Shown here: positions 1-8,605 of the stretch, piece after piece
Position numbering within the stretch: the stretch's first letter is position 1
Layout: each line of letters opens with the position of its first letter
Assembly: GCA_944377425.1 (NCBI GenBank)
Contig: CALWEX010000006.1
Location: 1-36,471, forward strand
Reading direction: 5' to 3'
DNA: 36,471 nucleotides
Source of the DNA: an uncultured Clostridia bacterium
GTDB taxonomy: Bacteria; Bacillota; Clostridia; Lachnospirales; Anaerotignaceae
The notes under the pieces: generated by a model
Told to the model about the DNA's origin: nothing
The model's input: only the letters and a program-made list of their open reading frames with translations
Database searches by the model: none
Made by a program: the position numbers and the translations under genes

Positions 1-566
1 GCTCTAAAATTACACTCTTTAAGCTCTTTTAAAACATTATCTGTGCTGATATTTTTTATATTAAACAAGTCACGGCCAAAAATACCGCATTTGTTATTAT
101 TTTGGTCTTTAAACTCCACTCCAAGGGCTGAAAGCATACCAAGTCCGCCATCGTTTGTAGCACTTCCCCCAAGGCCTATTACAAAATCACGTACCCCTCT
201 TTTTACTGCATCTTTTATAAGCTCACCTACGCCGTAAGTTGTAGTATTAAGAGGGTTTCGCTTATTTTCTGGCACCATAGGAAGTCCTGAAGCAGATGCC
301 ATTTCTATTACAGCCGTTTTGCCACTATTTATAATACCATAAAAAGCCTCAACACTTTCTCCCAAAGGCCCTGTTACAGAAATATTTATTTTTTCACCAT
401 TTAAAGCGCTTACAAGGGTATCAACTGTTCCCTCTCCGCCGTCTGCAACAGGAAACACGCAGGCACTGCCTTTAAACACATTCTCAAAAGCTTTTTTAAC
501 TGCATTTCCCGCCTCTATAGATGAAAGACTACCTTTAAAAGAATCTATAGCAATAACCGCTTTCAT
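1..566 (-). CDS. Glycerate kinase, 3' end cut by window edge
   Basis: Reading leftwards from an ATG at 566, the frame stays open to the window edge, giving about 188 residues of a family usually near 370-380. The start MKAVIAIDSFKGSLSS and the later segments VADGGEGTVDT and GLGGSATNDGGLGML are typical of the GlxK/GarK glycerate kinase family, which phosphorylates glycerate with ATP to feed it into lower glycolysis. A GGGAGG ribosome site lies just upstream of the ATG. It is separated from the next gene by a terminator, so it is its own transcription unit. Whether it makes 2- or 3-phosphoglycerate cannot be read from the fragment. The family assignment is firm; the missing half is simply outside the window. 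Confidence 0.9.
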   Translation of the reverse strand, partial: MKAVIAIDSFKGSLSSIEAGNAVKKAFENVFKGSACVFPVADGGEGTVDTLVSALNGEKINISVTGPLGESVEAFYGIINSGKTAVIEMASASGLPMVPENKRNPLNTTTYGVGELIKDAVKRGVRDFVIGLGGSATNDGGLGMLSALGVEFKDQNNNKCGIFGRDLFNIKNISTDNVLKELKECNFR

Positions 567-604
567 ACAGAACCTCCCAAATGTTTAAGCTAAAAATAGA
601 ATAT

Positions 605-640
605 TGGTAGTATTTTACCATATTAAAATATAATTTACCA
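605..640. repeat. TGGTA/TACCA inverted repeat plus extra TTTACCA, upstream of glycerate kinase
   Basis: TGGTA at 605-609 and TACCA at 616-620 form an inverted repeat, and TTTACCA recurs at 614-620 and 634-640, exactly 20 bp apart. This lies in the promoter region of the glycerate kinase gene, so an operator is possible. The sequence is AT-rich and short, and no regulator gene is adjacent, so this is a weak inference. Confidence 0.3.
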
Positions 641-643
641 TAA

Positions 644-678
644 TAAAAAATCCGGCCAAAAAAATTTTTAAGCCGGAT
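644..678 (-). terminator. Rho-independent terminator of the putP-smr unit
   Basis: A 7-bp GC-rich stem (ATCCGGC at 650-656 pairing with GCCGGAT at 672-678) is followed, on the minus strand, by six T's. It sits 14 bp beyond the smr stop and separates that gene from glycerate kinase. Confidence 0.9.
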
Positions 679-691
679 ATAAAATATATTT

Positions 692-943
692 TTAAAATAA
701 ATCTCTTAATACAAGCGTTGTAACTCCATCATTAAGCCCTAGCTCCATTCTTTTTACCTTAGGATGGGAGCGGTACTCTTTTCTTACCATTTCCTTAAGT
801 GAGGAGCCGCTGCGGTAGCCGTGAACAATGTCTATTCTGTAAACATCGCTTTTGGCTTTTTTAAGCACACTGTCTATATAAGTCTTGGCCTGAAATCTGT
901 TCATGCCATGAACATCTATTTCTATAAAGCCGCTGCCCTTCAT
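692..943 (-). CDS. Small stand-alone Smr-domain protein
   Basis: An 83-residue protein that is essentially one Smr domain, the small MutS-related fold found at the C-terminus of MutS2 and as free-standing proteins. The two signature blocks are visible: DVHGMNRFQA near residues 10-19 (DxHG) and IVHGYRSGSSL near 39-49 (the HGxGxG-like turn). Family members bind or nick branched DNA or cleave RNA; with no partner domain here the substrate is unknown. It begins 6 bp after putP, and its AAGGA ribosome site lies inside the end of putP, so the two are cotranscribed. A functional link between a Smr domain and proline uptake is not obvious. Confidence 0.85.
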   Translation of the reverse strand: MKGSGFIEIDVHGMNRFQAKTYIDSVLKKAKSDVYRIDIVHGYRSGSSLKEMVRKEYRSHPKVKRMELGLNDGVTTLVLRDLF

Positions 944-949
944 AATTAA

Positions 950-2488
950 TCAATCCTTAAGTGCTCTAACTTGGTCAAATTCGTCTGTAATTTCTTTTGA
1001 AGGAGCCTCCGTTAAAAGGCTGACTACTACAATAAACAGACACGCTACAATAAATGCCGGAAGAAGCTCGTATATATTCCAAATTCCGCCCATTGGCTTA
1101 ATAAGGTATTTCCAAATAAATACCATTGCACCGCCGGAAATCATACCAGCTATAGCGCCATATCTGTTTGACCTTCTCCAGAAAAGTGCAAACAGCACAA
1201 CAGGGCCAAATGAAGCACCAAAACCTGCCCAAGCAAATGAAACTATGCCAAATACTGAGCTGTCTGGATTTCTTGCAATAATAGCAGCTATTACAGCTAT
1301 AACAAGAAGTGTAATTCTTGCCATTGCCATAGTTCTTTTAGGCTCGTTATTAATATCAACAAAAATACCAAATATATTTTTAGAAACAGCAGATGATGCT
1401 GCTATAAGCTGAGAATCGGCTGTGGACATTGTAGAAGCCAAAATACCAGCTAATATAACACCAGCTAAAAGCGCTGGAACAATACCAATACGGCTTAAAA
1501 GTGATGAAATTTCTACAATAATTGTTTCAGAAGCTGAACCTTCAAGGAATTCAATAGCTCCAACATTAGTCATAGCAAGACCAACTACGCCTATAAATAT
1601 AGCAACTGCAAGAGATATAACAACCCAAACAGTAGCTATTCTTCTTGAAAGCTTAAGCTTGTTATGGTCGTTTATAGCCATAAATCTTAAAAGTATATGA
1701 GGCATACCAAAATATCCAAGTCCCCATGCCAATGTTGAAAGCTTAGTAATAAAGCCGTAAGGTGCAGCTGTATTTGTTTGTAATGCGTAAGTAGCATTCA
1801 TTGAAAAGTATCCAGGAAGGTCTTTGGCATTTGCAATAACATTATAAAGACCACCTGCCACATGCACACCAAATACAAGTACAATAATAAGAGCTACTGT
1901 CATAACAATACTTTGTATAAGGTCTGTTGTGCTGGCAGCCAAAAATCCGCCAAGAGCTGTATAACCTACAATTACAACAGCGCTTATAATCATAGCTGTT
2001 AAATAATCAACACCAAAAAGACTTGAAAAAAGCTTGCCGCATGCCGCAAAGCCTGAAGCTGTGTATGGTACAAAGAATATAAGTATTATAGCCGCAGAAA
2101 GAGCCATTATAATATTACTGCTGTCGCGGTAACGGTTAGAAAAGAAATCAGGTATTGTAATTGAGTTTTTACAAACATGTGTATACTGTCTGATTTTTTT
2201 AGCCACAATAAGCCAGTTTACATATGTGCCTATAGCAAGACCTATAGCTGTCCAACCAGCATCACAAATACCTGAAAGGTATGCAACACCTGGAAGACCC
2301 ATTAAAAGCCAACTGCTCATGTCCGATGCTTCAGCGCTCATGGCTGTAACAATAGGTCCAAGCTGTCTGCCGCCTAAATAAAAATCATCGGCACTGTTAT
2401 TCTTTTTTGAGCAAATAGCACCCACAACAAGCATACCTATAAGGTATACGCCTATGGATATCATAATGCAGATTTGATATTTGTCCAT
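950..2488 (-). CDS. putP: Sodium/proline symporter (SSS family)
   Basis: A 512-residue membrane protein with about 13 hydrophobic segments, the usual length for PutP. The N-terminal block with DDFYLGGRQLGP (residues about 34-45), then SAEASDMSSWLLMGLPG, is characteristic of the solute:sodium symporter family and of PutP within it; the central GYTALGGFLA and STADSQL segments also fit. It imports proline (or a close analogue) coupled to Na+ entry, which would draw on the Na+ gradient that the V-ATPase encoded further right may build. A GAGGGG ribosome site precedes the ATG. It heads a two-gene unit with smr. The promoter has an extended -10 and a nearby inverted repeat. Confidence 0.93.
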   Translation of the reverse strand: MDKYQICIMISIGVYLIGMLVVGAICSKKNNSADDFYLGGRQLGPIVTAMSAEASDMSSWLLMGLPGVAYLSGICDAGWTAIGLAIGTYVNWLIVAKKIRQYTHVCKNSITIPDFFSNRYRDSSNIIMALSAAIILIFFVPYTASGFAACGKLFSSLFGVDYLTAMIISAVVIVGYTALGGFLAASTTDLIQSIVMTVALIIVLVFGVHVAGGLYNVIANAKDLPGYFSMNATYALQTNTAAPYGFITKLSTLAWGLGYFGMPHILLRFMAINDHNKLKLSRRIATVWVVISLAVAIFIGVVGLAMTNVGAIEFLEGSASETIIVEISSLLSRIGIVPALLAGVILAGILASTMSTADSQLIAASSAVSKNIFGIFVDINNEPKRTMAMARITLLVIAVIAAIIARNPDSSVFGIVSFAWAGFGASFGPVVLFALFWRRSNRYGAIAGMISGGAMVFIWKYLIKPMGGIWNIYELLPAFIVACLFIVVVSLLTEAPSKEITDEFDQVRALKD

Positions 2489-2530
2489 TTTTTATTACCC
2501 CTCTAAGTTAAAATTTGTAAAATTATCTGC

Positions 2531-2540
2531 ATTATACCAT
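2531..2540 (-). promoter_or_regulatory. Extended -10 promoter for putP-smr
   Basis: On the minus strand TGG-TATAAT (TATAAT at 2536-2531) forms an extended -10 element 43 bp before the putP start. No good -35 hexamer is present at the usual distance, which suits an extended -10 or a regulated promoter. Confidence 0.6.
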
Positions 2541-2550
2541 ATATTAAATT

Positions 2551-2579
2551 AGACTGAAACACAGAATTAAGTTCAGACT
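2551..2579. repeat. Imperfect inverted repeat AGACTGAA/TTCAGACT, candidate operator of putP
   Basis: Eight-base arms at 2551-2558 and 2572-2579 pair with one mismatch and flank the region where the putP -35 element would lie. The position immediately upstream of the extended -10 suggests an operator. The TetR-family gene just upstream is an obvious candidate regulator, but TetR operators are often more compact, so this is inference. Confidence 0.4.
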
Positions 2580-2689
2580 ATATTCTATACTAAATTTTCA
2601 ATTTTATAAATTTTCCTTTAATTTTAAGGAGTAATTACTATACTATTTTTAAAATATTTATTGGATATTTATTCGTATTAAAATTAATA

Positions 2690-3274
2690 CTATGCTCTAA
2701 ATTTACCAAAAAGCATTGGAAATATCTTTTCGGAATACTGCAAAAGAGAATACTCACCGCTGCAAATACACCAGTCATATAAAAAAGCTCTCTCACACAT
2801 GGCATACACCTTAACAATTTCGTTAACTGTTATGTCATCTCTTATCTGACCTCTCTGCTGACCTTCAAGGACTATTTGCCTAAGAACCTTAAAATAAATT
2901 CTATTGTGGTCCATTAAGTGCTTTTCGCCCTTTGTTACAAGCTGAGAAGAATAAAGCCTTGCCAGAAGGTCCAGTGAAATGCTGTTGTCTATCATTTTAA
3001 AAAGCTCTCTGTTTAAGTACATAAGCTTTTCAAAGCTGTCCATATCCTTGTCCATTACTTCCATCAATTCCTGATACTTTTCATCAAAAAGTATTGAAAG
3101 TGAGCTTAAAAGTGCGTCTTTTCCCTCAAAATAATGATAGAAAGAACCTTTTGACGTTTGTGATTTATCAATTATTTCTTCCACTGTGGTATCGTCATAT
3201 CCCTGCTCATAAAACAGTTCCCATGCCGCTGATATTATTCGACCTTTTGTATTTCTTGAGTTCTTTTTTGCCAT
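2690..3274 (-). CDS. TetR/AcrR family transcriptional regulator
   Basis: A 194-residue protein with a TetR N-terminal helix-turn-helix: GRIISAAWELFYEQGYDDTT at residues about 11-30, followed by the recognition region SKGSFYHYFEGKDALL at about 42-57. The remainder is the helical ligand-binding and dimerisation part, which gives no clue to the ligand. It is codirectional with putP, about 200 bp upstream of it, and follows the pyc terminator by only about 50 bp. That leaves little room for a promoter of its own. It may act on itself and on putP. Confidence 0.9.
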   Translation of the reverse strand: MAKKNSRNTKGRIISAAWELFYEQGYDDTTVEEIIDKSQTSKGSFYHYFEGKDALLSSLSILFDEKYQELMEVMDKDMDSFEKLMYLNRELFKMIDNSISLDLLARLYSSQLVTKGEKHLMDHNRIYFKVLRQIVLEGQQRGQIRDDITVNEIVKVYAMCERAFLYDWCICSGEYSLLQYSEKIFPMLFGKFRA

Positions 3275-3321
3275 ATTTCCACCCCATAAAGTGTAGTAGT
3301 TTTATTTAAAGATTTTAGCAT

Positions 3322-3361
3322 AAAAACAAAAACGGATAAACCCCTAGAGTTTATCCGTTTT
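3322..3361 (-). terminator. Terminator of pyc
   Basis: A 13-bp stem (3329-3341 with 3349-3361, core ACGGATAAAC/GTTTATCCGT) closes a 7-nt loop and runs into T-rich sequence on the minus strand. It lies 18 bp beyond the pyc stop. Confidence 0.9.
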
Positions 3362-3379
3362 AATTATTATTATTTTTAA

Positions 3380-6300
3380 TTACTCAGCGGCTTTATCCAT
3401 TGAGTCAAATACTATAAGAAGGTCATCAGGCTGAACTTTTTCTCCTTCTTTTACAAGTACTTCTTTTACAGTACCAGCAAATGTTGAAAGTATAGATGTT
3501 TCCATCTTCATAGCCTCTACTGTAAGAAGAAGGCTGTTCTTTTCAACATGGTCGCCTGCTTTAACAAGAATCTTTCCTATTGTTCCCGGTATAGGTGAGC
3601 CAACATGAAGCTGGTTAGCTTTATCAGCTTTAGGATGTTTATCAACTGTTTCTTCAACTTTTTTATCAACTACAGTTACATCACGTGTTACACCGTTAAT
3701 CTCAAATGAAAGTGTTCTTACGCCTTCAGCGTTTGGCTCACTCATTTCGTTAAACTTAATAATAAGGTTCTTGCCTTCGCCAAGTTTAAGCATTGTTTCT
3801 TCACCTTTTTTAAGTCCGTAGAAGAAAACATGGCTTTCAAGTCTTGATACATCGTTATAATACTCAAGGTGTTTGCAGAAATCATCAAATACCTTTGGAT
3901 AAAGAGCATAGCTTAAAAGGTGTTTCTTTTCTACAAGATTCCTTGGAAGGTGCTGAAGTATATGCTTTTCTATTTCCTCAAAGTTAGCAGGCTCAAGGCT
4001 CTTTCCGGCTCTTTCTGTAAGAGGTTTTTTATCCTTAAGAATTATCTTCTGAAGCTCCTCTGGGAAACCGCCATCAGGCTGGCCTACCATACCCATAAAG
4101 TATTCAATTACAGAATCTGGGTAAGAAAGGTCTCTTCCTTCTGTAAATATTGTTTCTGCATTAAGCTTGTTCTGGAACATAAATATAGCCATATCACCTA
4201 CAATTTTAGCTGTAGGAGTAACTTTTATAATGTTGCCGAAAAGCTCATTTGCCTGTTTGTAAAGCTTTTTAATCTCTTCAAAGTCCTCATCGCTTCCGCC
4301 CATAGACTTAACCTGAGCAAGAAGGTTTGAATACTGACCGCCAGGTATTTCGTATCTGTAAATTTCAGTATTAGGTGTTTTAAGGTTGCTTTCAAAGCTA
4401 TAGTATACTTTTCTTACATCAGCATAATATTTGCTAAGTCTTGAAAGCTCTGTACTGTCTAAAAGTGTATCCCTTTCAGTTCCTTTAAGAGCCTCAACAA
4501 CAGAGTTCATTGAAGGCTGGCTTGTAAGGCTTGACATAGCCTCAATAGCTGCATCTGCAATATCAACACCAGCTTCGGCAGCCATAAGAATTGTGCTTAC
4601 ACCGTTACCTGTTGAATCATGTGTATGAAGGTGAACAGGTATTTTAAGCTCTGATTTAAGAGCTGTAAAGAGTTCTTTTGCAGCATATGGCTTAAGAAGT
4701 CCGGCCATATCCTTAATAGCGAATATATGGCAGCCCATAGCTTCAAGCTCTTTAGCCTTTTTAATATAATACTCAACTGTGTATTTCTTCTCGTTTGGAT
4801 TAAGTATATCGCCTGTATAGCAAATAGCACCTTCAACAATTTTACCTGTTTTAAGAGCTTCCTCAACAGGAAGTTTCATATTTTCCATCCAGTTAAGGCT
4901 GTCGAAAATTCTAAATACATCAACGCCTCTTTCAGCAGCTTCTTTAATAAATTCTGTAACTACGTTATCTGGATAGTTGCTGTAGCCTACTGCGTTTGCT
5001 GCTCTTAAAAGCATCTGAATAAGAGTATTAGGCATTCTTTCTCTTAAATCCTGAAGTCTAATCCATGGTGACTCATTAAGGAATCTGTAAGCTACGTCAA
5101 AAGTAGCGCCACCCCATGCCTCAACAGAAAACGCATTTCTCATAACCTGGTTTGTAAGAGGTGCAACCTTAACAAGGTCTATAGTTCTCATACGTGTTGC
5201 CATAAGTGACTGATGCGCATCACGCATTGAAGTATCTGTAATAAAAAGGCGTTTTTCATTAAGTATTTTTTGTGTAAACTCTTTAGCACCAAGTTTTAAG
5301 AATTCATCTCTTGAACCTGTAAACGCACCAGTATCAAAAAGCTTAGGAGCAGGAACGTTTGTAAAGTCTGGCTTTTCGCCCTGCATTTCGTTTACCATTC
5401 TGTTGCCTATAAACTCAGCAATCTTAGTAGCTCTGTCTTTGCTTAACTCTATTTCAAAAAGGCTTGGTGTTTCTTCTATAAATGTAGTTGTGCAAGCACC
5501 TTTAACAAATGTTTCATCCTTAAGCACATTTATAAGGAATGGAATATTTGTTTTAACGCCTCTTACACGAGTCTCTCTTAAAGCTCTTATAGCTTTGTTT
5601 GCAGCTGTAGCAAAGTTCCTGTCGTGAGATATAATCTTAACAAGAAGGCTGTCGTAATAAGGTGTAATTTCAGCGCCTGTATATGCTGTACCACCATCAA
5701 GACGAATACCGTTACCAGCACCTGAACGGTAAACAGCCAATTTACCTGTATCAGGGAGGAAGTTATTTGCTGGGTCTTCTGTTGTAACCCTTGCCTGAAT
5801 AGCAAATCCGTTGCATACAACATCTTCCTGTGATTTAATGTTAACTTCATCTGAATCTAAAGGATAACCCTCAGCAATAAGTATCTGGCTTCTTACTATA
5901 TCTATGTTTGTAACCATCTCTGTTACAGTATGCTCTACCTGTATACGAGGGTTCATTTCTATAAAGTAGTAGTTTTGGTCAGCATCAACAAGGAACTCAA
6001 GTGTTCCGGCGTTTTTGTAGCCTACATGCTTAGCAAGTCTTACTGCATCAGCAAACATTCTTTCACGTACGTCCTGCCTAATTGTGAAAGCTGGAGCATA
6101 CTCAACTACTTTTTGATGTCTTCTCTGAACAGAGCAATCCCTGTCGAAAAGATGTACTATATTTCCATACTGGTCGCCTAAAACCTGTACCTCTACATGC
6201 TTTGGCGCTCTAAGGTATTTTTCAATAAAAATCTGCTCACTGCCGAAAGCTTTTTTAGACTCTGTTCTTGCTTCGTTGTACTCTTTCGGCATGTCTTCTT

Positions 6301-6844
6301 TCTTGTTTACAATTCTCATACCGCGTCCGCCGCCGCCGTTTGAAGCTTTAAGCATTACAGGGTAACCGATTTTATCAGCTACAGCAATAGCTTCTTCCTC
6401 GCTTGTTAAGGCATGGTCAACACCTGGTATAATAGGCACATTACACTCAATAGCCATTTTTTTGGATGAGATTTTATCGCCCATGGCGTCCATACTTGCT
6501 TTGTCAGGGCCAATAAATACTATGCCATTATCAGCGCAGGCCTGAGCAAAGTCTGAATTTTCAGATAAAAATCCATAACCTGGATGAATAGCGTCAGCAC
6601 CCTTTTCTTTGGCTATTTTAATAATGCCCGGAATATCAAGGTATGCCTCAATAGCGCCTTTTTTTCTGTCAAGCTCATAAGACTCATCAGCTTTTGTTCT
6701 GAAAAGAGAATATTTGTCCTCTTTTGAGTAAATGCCTATTGTTTGAATATCCAACTCATTAAGAGCCCTGTAAACTCTAATGGCAATCTCGCCGCGGTTT
6801 GCCACAAGAACTCTTTTAAAGTTCCTAATTTTTATATTCTCCAT
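3380..6844 (-). CDS. pyc: Pyruvate carboxylase
   Basis: At 1154 residues this is a full-length single-chain pyruvate carboxylase, which makes oxaloacetate from pyruvate, bicarbonate and ATP. In order: biotin carboxylase with ATP-grasp (residues about 10-460, glycine-rich GGGGRGMRIV near 170, RDCSVQRRHQKVVE near 235-248), the carboxyltransferase TIM barrel (about 530-800, beginning DTSMRDAHQSLMATRMRT), the tetramerisation/PYC_OADA region, and the C-terminal biotinyl domain with VEAMKMET and biotinylated Lys about 1113. A GGAGGG ribosome site precedes the ATG. It is monocistronic, with its own promoter and terminator. In an anaerobe it provides anaplerotic oxaloacetate for aspartate-family and glutamate synthesis. 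Confidence 0.98.
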   Translation of the reverse strand: MENIKIRNFKRVLVANRGEIAIRVYRALNELDIQTIGIYSKEDKYSLFRTKADESYELDRKKGAIEAYLDIPGIIKIAKEKGADAIHPGYGFLSENSDFAQACADNGIVFIGPDKASMDAMGDKISSKKMAIECNVPIIPGVDHALTSEEEAIAVADKIGYPVMLKASNGGGGRGMRIVNKKEDMPKEYNEARTESKKAFGSEQIFIEKYLRAPKHVEVQVLGDQYGNIVHLFDRDCSVQRRHQKVVEYAPAFTIRQDVRERMFADAVRLAKHVGYKNAGTLEFLVDADQNYYFIEMNPRIQVEHTVTEMVTNIDIVRSQILIAEGYPLDSDEVNIKSQEDVVCNGFAIQARVTTEDPANNFLPDTGKLAVYRSGAGNGIRLDGGTAYTGAEITPYYDSLLVKIISHDRNFATAANKAIRALRETRVRGVKTNIPFLINVLKDETFVKGACTTTFIEETPSLFEIELSKDRATKIAEFIGNRMVNEMQGEKPDFTNVPAPKLFDTGAFTGSRDEFLKLGAKEFTQKILNEKRLFITDTSMRDAHQSLMATRMRTIDLVKVAPLTNQVMRNAFSVEAWGGATFDVAYRFLNESPWIRLQDLRERMPNTLIQMLLRAANAVGYSNYPDNVVTEFIKEAAERGVDVFRIFDSLNWMENMKLPVEEALKTGKIVEGAICYTGDILNPNEKKYTVEYYIKKAKELEAMGCHIFAIKDMAGLLKPYAAKELFTALKSELKIPVHLHTHDSTGNGVSTILMAAEAGVDIADAAIEAMSSLTSQPSMNSVVEALKGTERDTLLDSTELSRLSKYYADVRKVYYSFESNLKTPNTEIYRYEIPGGQYSNLLAQVKSMGGSDEDFEEIKKLYKQANELFGNIIKVTPTAKIVGDMAIFMFQNKLNAETIFTEGRDLSYPDSVIEYFMGMVGQPDGGFPEELQKIILKDKKPLTERAGKSLEPANFEEIEKHILQHLPRNLVEKKHLLSYALYPKVFDDFCKHLEYYNDVSRLESHVFFYGLKKGEETMLKLGEGKNLIIKFNEMSEPNAEGVRTLSFEINGVTRDVTVVDKKVEETVDKHPKADKANQLHVGSPIPGTIGKILVKAGDHVEKNSLLLTVEAMKMETSILSTFAGTVKEVLVKEGEKVQPDDLLIVFDSMDKAAE

Positions 6845-6908
6845 TCTAATCCCTCCAGAATGTTTTATGTACTATACTCTAATTGTAAACTTCAAACCCG
6901 ATGTAAGT

Positions 6909-6937
6909 ATTATAATATATGTATACACATTAGTAAA
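6909..6937 (-). promoter_or_regulatory. Sigma-A type promoter of pyc
   Basis: On the minus strand TTTACT (6937-6932), a 17-bp spacer and TATAAT (6914-6909) precede the pyc start by about 65 bp. The -35 matches the consensus at four of six positions and the -10 is perfect. Confidence 0.7.
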
Positions 6938-6988
6938 CTATATTTTATTTACACCTTCCATAAGTATTACTTATATCTTATAACCTTT

Positions 6989-8377
6989 TTATCCAAAAAC
7001 TTCCGAAATAACCTCTCTGATATACTTTTTAGGGCAAATTTCAATGCTAAGTTTGTCAATATTTTTCAAATTTCTAAAAGCCTCTTGTGAAATATAAACC
7101 TTTTTAAATCCCATTCGGTTTAATTCTTTTATACGAAGCTCAGTTGAAGGAACTTTTTTAATTTCTCCTGTAAGGCCTACATCACCTATAAAAGCTGTTG
7201 TGCTTTTAACCGGTTTATTATAAAAAGATGAGGCTATACTTATCAAAATAGCCATATTTGCAGAAGGCTCTCTTAATTTAAGGCCTCCAACAGCCTTAAC
7301 AACAACATTTTTGTCAAATAAATTTACGGCACATCTTTCTTCCAGTATAGAAATTAATGTATTAAGCTGTTCTCTTTTTAAAGACTCACCTATCCTTTGA
7401 GGATATGGCGTAAAAGAACGTGAAACAAGGCTTTCAACCTCCACAATAATAGGCCGCGAACCTTCACGGACAACAGTTATGGCGCTGCCGCTTACTGCCT
7501 CGTTTTCACTTCTTGATGTTACAAAAAACTCAGAAGGGTTATCTATAGACACAAGGCCTTCTTCAGTCATAGAGAAAAATCCCATCTCTCCTGTGCTTCC
7601 AAATCTGTTTTTGGTAGCCATAATGCTTCTAAGCTCGTCTTCATTGTTTCCATCTATAATTAAAACAGTATCAGCCAAATGCTCCAAACTTCTTAACCCG
7701 GCAAGCTCATCGCTTTTATTCATCTGGCCTATAATAATAACGGCAACCGGTTTAACTCCACCTTTAGCAATACGCACAAGCTCACTGGCACATTCCATAG
7801 TTTGGGTAGGGTTTCCAGCTCTGGCAGGCAGAAATTCCGAAAGAGCAAATGTTTGTATACTGTCTACAATAATCAAATCCGCATTTGTTTTTTCTGATGC
7901 TGTAATTACATTATCCATGCTGTTATCAGCCATAAGCCATACATTAGAGTGTATGTCGTTTAATATTCTATCGGCACGGCTTTTAATCTGGCTTTCACTC
8001 TCCTCACCAGAGGCATAAAGCACATTAAGGCCTAATTTTGCCGCAGCATTTGATATTGTAAGGGCTAAAGTGGATTTTCCACCCCCTGGAGGCGATGTTA
8101 AAATAGTTACTGAATCTTTTACAAGCCCACCGCCTACAACACGGTCAAATTCACTTATACCAGTTACTATTCTTTCACCTTCGCCGCTTTGAGCAGTTTT
8201 AAGGCGCAGAACCCTTGCCTGTTTTCTATTCTTATCGCTTTTTGAGCTTTTTTTAGTTTCTTCACGAACAGTTTCTTCTGTAAATGTATTATACTCCCCG
8301 CATTTAGGGCACATACCCATCCATTTAGGCGAAACAGTGCCACAGGATGAGCAGACATAAACGGTTTTTTCCTTCAT
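6989..8377 (-). CDS. radA: DNA repair protein RadA/Sms
   Basis: I place the start at the ATG at 8377 (462 residues), because AAGGTGG lies 8 bp upstream and the protein then begins directly before the zinc finger; the in-frame extension to 8422 has no ribosome site. Visible parts: a C4 zinc finger (C9, C12, C23, C26), a RecA-like ATPase with P-loop at 95-102 (K101), the RadA-specific KNRFG at 256-260, and the C-terminal Lon-protease-like domain. RadA is a helicase that extends and processes recombination intermediates. The first P-loop residue is Ser rather than Gly, and the stretch before the KNRFG motif is divergent. It sits alone, without disA or clpC nearby. Confidence 0.95.
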   Translation of the reverse strand: MKEKTVYVCSSCGTVSPKWMGMCPKCGEYNTFTEETVREETKKSSKSDKNRKQARVLRLKTAQSGEGERIVTGISEFDRVVGGGLVKDSVTILTSPPGGGKSTLALTISNAAAKLGLNVLYASGEESESQIKSRADRILNDIHSNVWLMADNSMDNVITASEKTNADLIIVDSIQTFALSEFLPARAGNPTQTMECASELVRIAKGGVKPVAVIIIGQMNKSDELAGLRSLEHLADTVLIIDGNNEDELRSIMATKNRFGSTGEMGFFSMTEEGLVSIDNPSEFFVTSRSENEAVSGSAITVVREGSRPIIVEVESLVSRSFTPYPQRIGESLKREQLNTLISILEERCAVNLFDKNVVVKAVGGLKLREPSANMAILISIASSFYNKPVKSTTAFIGDVGLTGEIKKVPSTELRIKELNRMGFKKVYISQEAFRNLKNIDKLSIEICPKKYIREVISEVFG

Positions 8378-8533
8378 TTTAAAAACCACCTTAATTAAAA
8401 TTCCTTTATGGTAATATATCAATTTAATAAAACAGATGTCAATATTAAGCCCTATTTACTAATGAAAAATTTATTAAAACATAAAAGTAAACACTTTATT
8501 AACATTTTGCTTATATACAAATTGATTTTAAGT

Positions 8534-8542
8534 TGGTATAAT
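8534..8542 (+). promoter_or_regulatory. Extended -10 promoter for the 136-residue protein
   Basis: TGG-TATAAT (TATAAT at 8537-8542) is an extended -10 element about 64 bp before the ATG at 8606, in the divergent region between radA and this gene. No convincing -35 is seen. Confidence 0.55.
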
Positions 8543-8605
8543 AATTTATGAATACTAAACCGTCCAACCGGCATTGTATTATAATTATTAGGAGGGTAGT
8601 TTAAA

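Noticed and set aside
7479..8018. 179-residue plus-strand ORF inside radA
   Set aside because: It is antisense to a conserved gene, with no ribosome site or family resemblance.
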